Positions 60,885 to 64,000 of a stretch of DNA of 64,000 nucleotides are shown here, in pieces. Where the stretch lies: the NCBI RefSeq assembly GCF_002797495.1, contig NZ_PGEZ01000001.1, forward strand, positions 1,550,001 through 1,614,000, written 5' to 3'. The notes under the pieces are model-generated. The model saw only the letters and a list, made by a program, of their open reading frames with translations. It did not search any database and was not told where the DNA came from. The first letter of the stretch is position 1; each line of letters opens with the position of its first letter. The position numbers and the translations under genes were made by a program. Source of the DNA: Mumia flava. Its GTDB lineage: Bacteria > Actinomycetota > Actinomycetes > Propionibacteriales > Nocardioidaceae.

Positions 60885-61693
60885 GCCGCCCTCCCGAGGT
60901 ACGCGGCGACGACCGCCGGGTCGTCGCGGACCTGCTCCGGGCTGCCCTCGAAGATCTTCTGGCCGAAGTCCAGCGCGACCACGTGGTCGCTGATCCCCAG
61001 GACCAGCCCCATGTGGTGCTCGACGAGCAGCGCCGCGAAGCCGTAGTCGTCACGCAGCGAGACGATCAGCTCACCGAGGTCCTTGACCTCGCTGTGGGTG
61101 AGGCCGCCGGCGGGCTCGTCGAGCAGCAGCAGGCTGGGGCGCGCCATCAGCGCACGGGCCAGCTCGACGCGCTTGAGCGTGCCGAACGGCAGGCCGGCGG
61201 CCGGCGCCTCGGCGACCTCGAGGAGGTCGAGCCGCTCGAGCAGCTCCCACGCGCGGCGTCGGAGCTCGTTGGTCCGGCGCCGCGCCGGCGGCCAGGCGAG
61301 CATCCCGCTGGTCGCGCCGACCCGGCCCTGCGAGGTGCCGCCGGCCATCGCGTTGTCGAAGACCGACATCCCGCCGAACAGCGCCAGGTTCTGGAACGTG
61401 CGCGCGATGCCGAGGCCCGCGAGGTGGTGCGGGCGGATCCTGAGCAGGTCGTCGCCGCGCCAGACGATCTCGCCGGTGTCCGGCTGGTAGATCCGCGTGA
61501 TGCAGTTGAACAGCGTGGTCTTGCCTGCGCCGTTGGGGCCGATCAGGCCGAGGATCTGCCCGGGGAGGACGTCGAGTCCCACGCCGTCGAGCGCCTTCAC
61601 ACCGCCGAACGCGATGGAGACGTCGCGCAGCCTGAGCAGCGCGTCGCCGGCGTCGCCGACCGACGGGGAGTCGGTGCTGGGCCCTGGTGTCAC
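60881..61693 (-). CDS. Branched-chain-type ABC transporter ATP-binding protein (LivG-like), first gene of the cluster operon
   Basis: 270 residues. Walker A I-G-P-N-G-A-G-K-T-T near 51-60, the Y-Q-P-D-T-G-E-I-V-W loop, G-I-A-R-T-F-Q-N-L-A-L-F near 93-104 (LivG Q-loop), signature-equivalent L-P-F-G-T-L-K-R-V-E-L-A-R-A-L near 164-178 replacing LSGGQ, and Walker B L-L-L-L-D-E-P-A-G-G-L near 186-196. The start is placed at GTG 61693 because AGGAAGG lies 7 bases upstream; ATG 61699 and GTG 61714 are alternatives. It begins a tight series of nine minus-strand genes down to the flavoprotein at 52021. Confidence 0.92.
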   Translation of the reverse strand: MTPGPSTDSPSVGDAGDALLRLRDVSIAFGGVKALDGVGLDVLPGQILGLIGPNGAGKTTLFNCITRIYQPDTGEIVWRGDDLLRIRPHHLAGLGIARTFQNLALFGGMSVFDNAMAGGTSQGRVGATSGMLAWPPARRRTNELRRRAWELLERLDLLEVAEAPAAGLPFGTLKRVELARALMARPSLLLLDEPAGGLTHSEVKDLGELIVSLRDDYGFAALLVEHHMGLVLGISDHVVALDFGQKIFEGSPEQVRDDPAVVAAYLGRAA

Positions 61694-61714
61694 GTGCATG
61701 CCTTCCTGGGTCAC

Positions 61715-61833
61715 GTCGATGAGCAGCCTGCTGACACTTCAATTAGCAGTGTGATAGAGATTACTACAGCAAGCAGAGTGAGTCCGTCAACCGTAGTAAG
61801 GCGGACCGTTCTCCCTCGAAAGGACGCGTACCC
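61715..61833. promoter_or_regulatory. AT-richer divergent control region between the importer operon and the NTF2/SDR operon
   Basis: About 45 of these bases (61735-61780) are markedly AT-richer than the rest of the window. On the minus strand TTGACG (about 61784-61789) with an 18-base spacer and TAGTAA is a promoter candidate for the importer operon. Inverted words TTACTAC (61761-61767) and GTAGTAA (61793-61799) and ACACT/AGTGT around 61734-61752 are possible regulator sites. No regulator gene is adjacent in the window. Confidence 0.45.
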
Positions 61834-62433
61834 GTGAGCGACCCACGACCGACCGCTGCGCCTCGACCGGACGCCGCACCCCGACCAGACGCCGTCGACG
61901 ACCGTCTGCTCGACCTGCTGGCGAAGCAGGAGATCCAGGAGGTGCTCACCCGCTACCTCCGTGCCGTCGACCGGGGCGACGTCGACGGACTGCGCGCCTG
62001 CTACCTGCCGGGTGCCACGGAGGACCACGGCGGCGTCTTCGAGGGCCCGGCCGAGGAGTACGTCGCGTCGATCGCGCAGAGCCTGACGCACCCCCGCGCG
62101 GTCACCACGCACGCGATGACGAACGTCCTGGTCGAGGTCGACGGGACCCGCGCCCGCGCCGAGTCGTACGTCCTGGCCTTCGCCCGGGTCCGCCGCCCCG
62201 ACGGCGGGGTCGGCGACACGCTCACCTCGGCCCGCATGGTCGACGAGCTGGGCTACTCCGACGGGCGCTGGGGCATCCGGCACCGCGCGCTGCGCTGGGA
62301 CTGGAACCACGACATGGAGCGCTCCGAGGGCTGGGTGTTCGGCATGCTCGTCGAGCGCGACCGGATGAAGCGCAGCGCGAAGTTCCCCGACGACCTGGTC
62401 TACGCCGACTCGCTGACCGGAGCCGGCGCATGA
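61834..62433 (+). CDS. SnoaL-like/NTF2-fold polyketide-cyclase-family protein
   Basis: 199 residues. After a Pro/Arg-rich N-terminal stretch (1-20) the SnoaL_4-type pattern K-Q-E-I-Q-E-V-L-T-R-Y-L-R-A-V-D-R-G-D-V-D-G-L-R-A-C near 31-56 is followed by H-A-M-T-N-V-L-V-E-V near 93-102 and W-G-I-R-H-R-A-L-R-W-D near 146-156. Members are dehydratases, isomerases or ring-hydroxylating dioxygenase helpers. GTG 61834 has AAAGGA upstream. Coupled to the SDR gene by ATGA. The second such fold in this catabolic cluster. Confidence 0.85.
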   Translation: MSDPRPTAAPRPDAAPRPDAVDDRLLDLLAKQEIQEVLTRYLRAVDRGDVDGLRACYLPGATEDHGGVFEGPAEEYVASIAQSLTHPRAVTTHAMTNVLVEVDGTRARAESYVLAFARVRRPDGGVGDTLTSARMVDELGYSDGRWGIRHRALRWDWNHDMERSEGWVFGMLVERDRMKRSAKFPDDLVYADSLTGAGA

Positions 62434-63200
62434 GCGCGCTGCGGGGCGCTTCCATCGAGGGCGCACGGATCGTGGTCACGGGCGCCAACCGCGGGATCGG
62501 GCTCGCCTTCGTCACCGAGGCGCTCGAGCGTGGCGCCGCCACCGTGTACGCCGGGGTGCGCGACGTCGACTCCGTGACCGACGAGCTGGCCGCGACCGGC
62601 GCCGAGATCGTGCCGCTCGAGGTCACCAGCGACGCCGACGTCGAAGCGGCCGCGAAGGCGTGCGCGGACGCGAACGTCGTCGTGAACAACGCCGGACTGC
62701 ACGCCGGGGACCGGCTGATCGAGGCGAGCGACCCCGACGCCGCGCGCGCCGAGATGGAGGTCAACTACTTCGGCCCGCTGCGGACGATCCGTGCGTTCGC
62801 CCCCGTGCTGCGCGAGAACGGCGGCGGCTCGTTCGTCAACGTGCTGTCGGTCGCCGCGATCGCCCCGACCGCGTTCATGGGTGGCTACTCGCCGTCGAAG
62901 GCGGCGGCGCTCTACCTGGGCGGGATCGCCCGCGCGGAGCTCGAGCGCTACAACATCTCGGTGACCTCGCTGGTCGTCGGATCGGTCGACACCCGGATGG
63001 CCTCGCACGTCGAGGGCGACAAGGAGGACCCGCGCGACATCGCCGCCGTCGGCCTCAAGGCCATGGAGCGCGGCGAGTGGGTGTGCGACACCGACCGCAT
63101 GGCGGTCGAGTCGCGTGCACGCCTGGCACGCGACCCGGTGCGGTACGAGCGTGGGCTCGGCAAGCTGCTGTTCGCCACCGAGCTGAGGACGAAGCCGTGA
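62430..63200 (+). CDS. Short-chain dehydrogenase/reductase
   Basis: 256 residues. Cofactor motif V-V-T-G-A-N-R-G-I-G-L-A near 15-26, V-V-N-N-A-G near 85-90, Ser in V-N-V-L-S-V-A-A-I near 138, and Y-x-x-x-K in G-G-Y-S-P-S-K near 151-157. The Ser-Tyr-Lys set fits an active classical SDR. Alcohol or ketone substrate probably a CoA ester or ring intermediate of the pathway (inference). Overlaps upstream gene by ATGA and downstream gene by GTGA. Confidence 0.93.
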   Translation: MSALRGASIEGARIVVTGANRGIGLAFVTEALERGAATVYAGVRDVDSVTDELAATGAEIVPLEVTSDADVEAAAKACADANVVVNNAGLHAGDRLIEASDPDAARAEMEVNYFGPLRTIRAFAPVLRENGGGSFVNVLSVAAIAPTAFMGGYSPSKAAALYLGGIARAELERYNISVTSLVVGSVDTRMASHVEGDKEDPRDIAAVGLKAMERGEWVCDTDRMAVESRARLARDPVRYERGLGKLLFATELRTKP

Positions 63201-64000
63201 GCGGGCGGATCCGGGTCGCGCAGTGGGCGACCGGCGCCGTCGGCAAGACGATCCTGCGGGGCGTCCTCGACCGCGACGACCTCGAGCTGGTCGGTCTGCT
63301 GGTCTACGGCGACCGCAAGGTCGGTCGGGACGCAGGCGACATCGCCCGGCGCGATCCGACCGGCGTCCTGGCCACCCGCGACGTGGACGAGATCCTCGCG
63401 GCGCAGCCCGATGTCGTCATGCACGCACCACGGCTCCAGGTCCCGTACGAGACCCACGACGACGACCTGCTGCGTCTGCTCGGCGCGGGAGTCAACGTGA
63501 TCACGACCGCCGGGCAGCACTTCCCGCGGGCGCACGGCAGCGAGCGCGAGCAGATGTTCACCGAGGCGTGCGAGAAGGGCGGGAGCACGCTCTTCGGGGT
63601 CGGGGTCAGCCCCGGCGTGATCGGCGAGCGGCTCACGCTGGCGCTGACCGGCGCGAGCGTGACGCTCGACCGGATCACGATCGACGAGGTGCTGGACGCC
63701 CGCGCGATGCCGGACCCGGACTTCGCGTTCACCGTGATGGGGATGGGCTCGGACCCGGCGACGCTGGACGGCTCCGGGCCGCTGCCGTCGCTGTACGCGT
63801 CGCTGTACCTGGAGACGATCGCGTTCATGTGCGAGCGGATGGGCGTCACGTACGACGAGGTCGTCTCCGACCACCGGGTCGTCCCCGCCTCGCGGGACCT
63901 CGAGGTCGCGGCCGGGCACATCGCCGCCGGGACCGTCGGATCCACCGAGTGGCGCTGGCACGCGATGCGGGACGGGAAGCCGTTCCTCACCCTCGCGATC
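63197..64000 (+). CDS. Dihydrodipicolinate reductase-like (DapB-fold) NAD(P) enzyme, 5' part only
   Basis: 268 codons from a GTG that overlaps the SDR stop, open to the right edge. The start V-S-G-R-I-R-V-A-Q-W-A-T-G-A-V-G-K-T contains the Rossmann loop (T-G-A-V-G); later V-M-H-A-P-R-L-Q and G-V-G-V-S-P-G-V-I-G-E-R-L near 134-146. This matches the DapB-like family of NAD(P)H-dependent amine dehydrogenase-type enzymes that also appears in mycobacterial and rhodococcal steroid or fatty-acid loci. The 3' end lies outside. Third gene of the divergent operon; function unresolved. Confidence 0.8.
   Translation, partial: MSGRIRVAQWATGAVGKTILRGVLDRDDLELVGLLVYGDRKVGRDAGDIARRDPTGVLATRDVDEILAAQPDVVMHAPRLQVPYETHDDDLLRLLGAGVNVITTAGQHFPRAHGSEREQMFTEACEKGGSTLFGVGVSPGVIGERLTLALTGASVTLDRITIDEVLDARAMPDPDFAFTVMGMGSDPATLDGSGPLPSLYASLYLETIAFMCERMGVTYDEVVSDHRVVPASRDLEVAAGHIAAGTVGSTEWRWHAMRDGKPFLTLAI

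Overview
The window is a GC-rich (roughly 70% or more by eye), densely coding stretch of an actinobacterial chromosome. Family content (two mycothiol-linked proteins, a deazaflavin/F420-type reductase, polyphosphate glucokinase, class E sortase, a DUF3151 protein, many GTG starts and apparently leaderless genes) fits Actinomycetes. The intergenic repeats of the type CTGGTCGAGGCGGAGCG and TTTCGACAGGCTCAACC suggest Nocardioidaceae or a close relative; that assignment is inference. I see no tRNA, rRNA, CRISPR array, insertion sequence, prophage or replication origin. No gene-free stretch exceeds 300 bases.

Left part (1-19 kb): a VOC/GNAT/siderophore-interacting protein operon, an Nramp metal transporter, two tandem exported paralogues, purS-purQ, an acyl-CoA ligase, a divergent ECF sigma factor/Ser-Thr kinase pair with an exported protein, purC, a beta-lactamase-fold hydrolase, a WYL regulator divergent from a DrrAB-type ABC exporter, a mycothiol-type nitroreductase, purB, an F420-type reductase and purD. 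With purA at 25 kb, five purine loci lie scattered on the minus strand among unrelated genes.

Middle (19-44 kb): an AurF-like diiron oxygenase with a DUF4873 partner, a 1032-residue protein fusing an exported glycoside-hydrolase-like domain to a polytopic membrane domain, a mycothiol-dependent isomerase-family protein, purA, diacylglycerol kinase, aldolase, a CoA-disulfide-reductase-like flavoprotein, trmH-like and pyrE genes, a class E sortase, an aminotransferase, a CPBP protease, an MFS/beta-glucosidase divergent pair, a VKOR protein, several poorly characterised small genes, an aldo/keto reductase and ppgK.

Right part (44-52 kb): a tyrosine/homogentisate catabolic region made of divergent pairs: hpd with an AsnC-type regulator, scoAB with an IclR regulator, hmgA with fahA plus a second IclR. 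Together they take 4-hydroxyphenylpyruvate to fumarate and acetoacetyl-CoA, but no GST-type maleylacetoacetate isomerase is present. Bidirectional hairpins of one sequence family separate two of the convergent junctions.

Far right (52-64 kb): an apparent nine-gene minus-strand operon (Liv-type ABC importer, two acyl-CoA ligases, an epoxide-hydrolase/NTF2-fold protein, a nitronate-monooxygenase-family flavoprotein) diverges from an NTF2-fold/SDR/DapB-fold operon that runs off the edge. I read this as an uptake and CoA-dependent degradation system for an unidentified carboxylic acid, probably cyclic or terpenoid; the substrate is not determinable from sequence.
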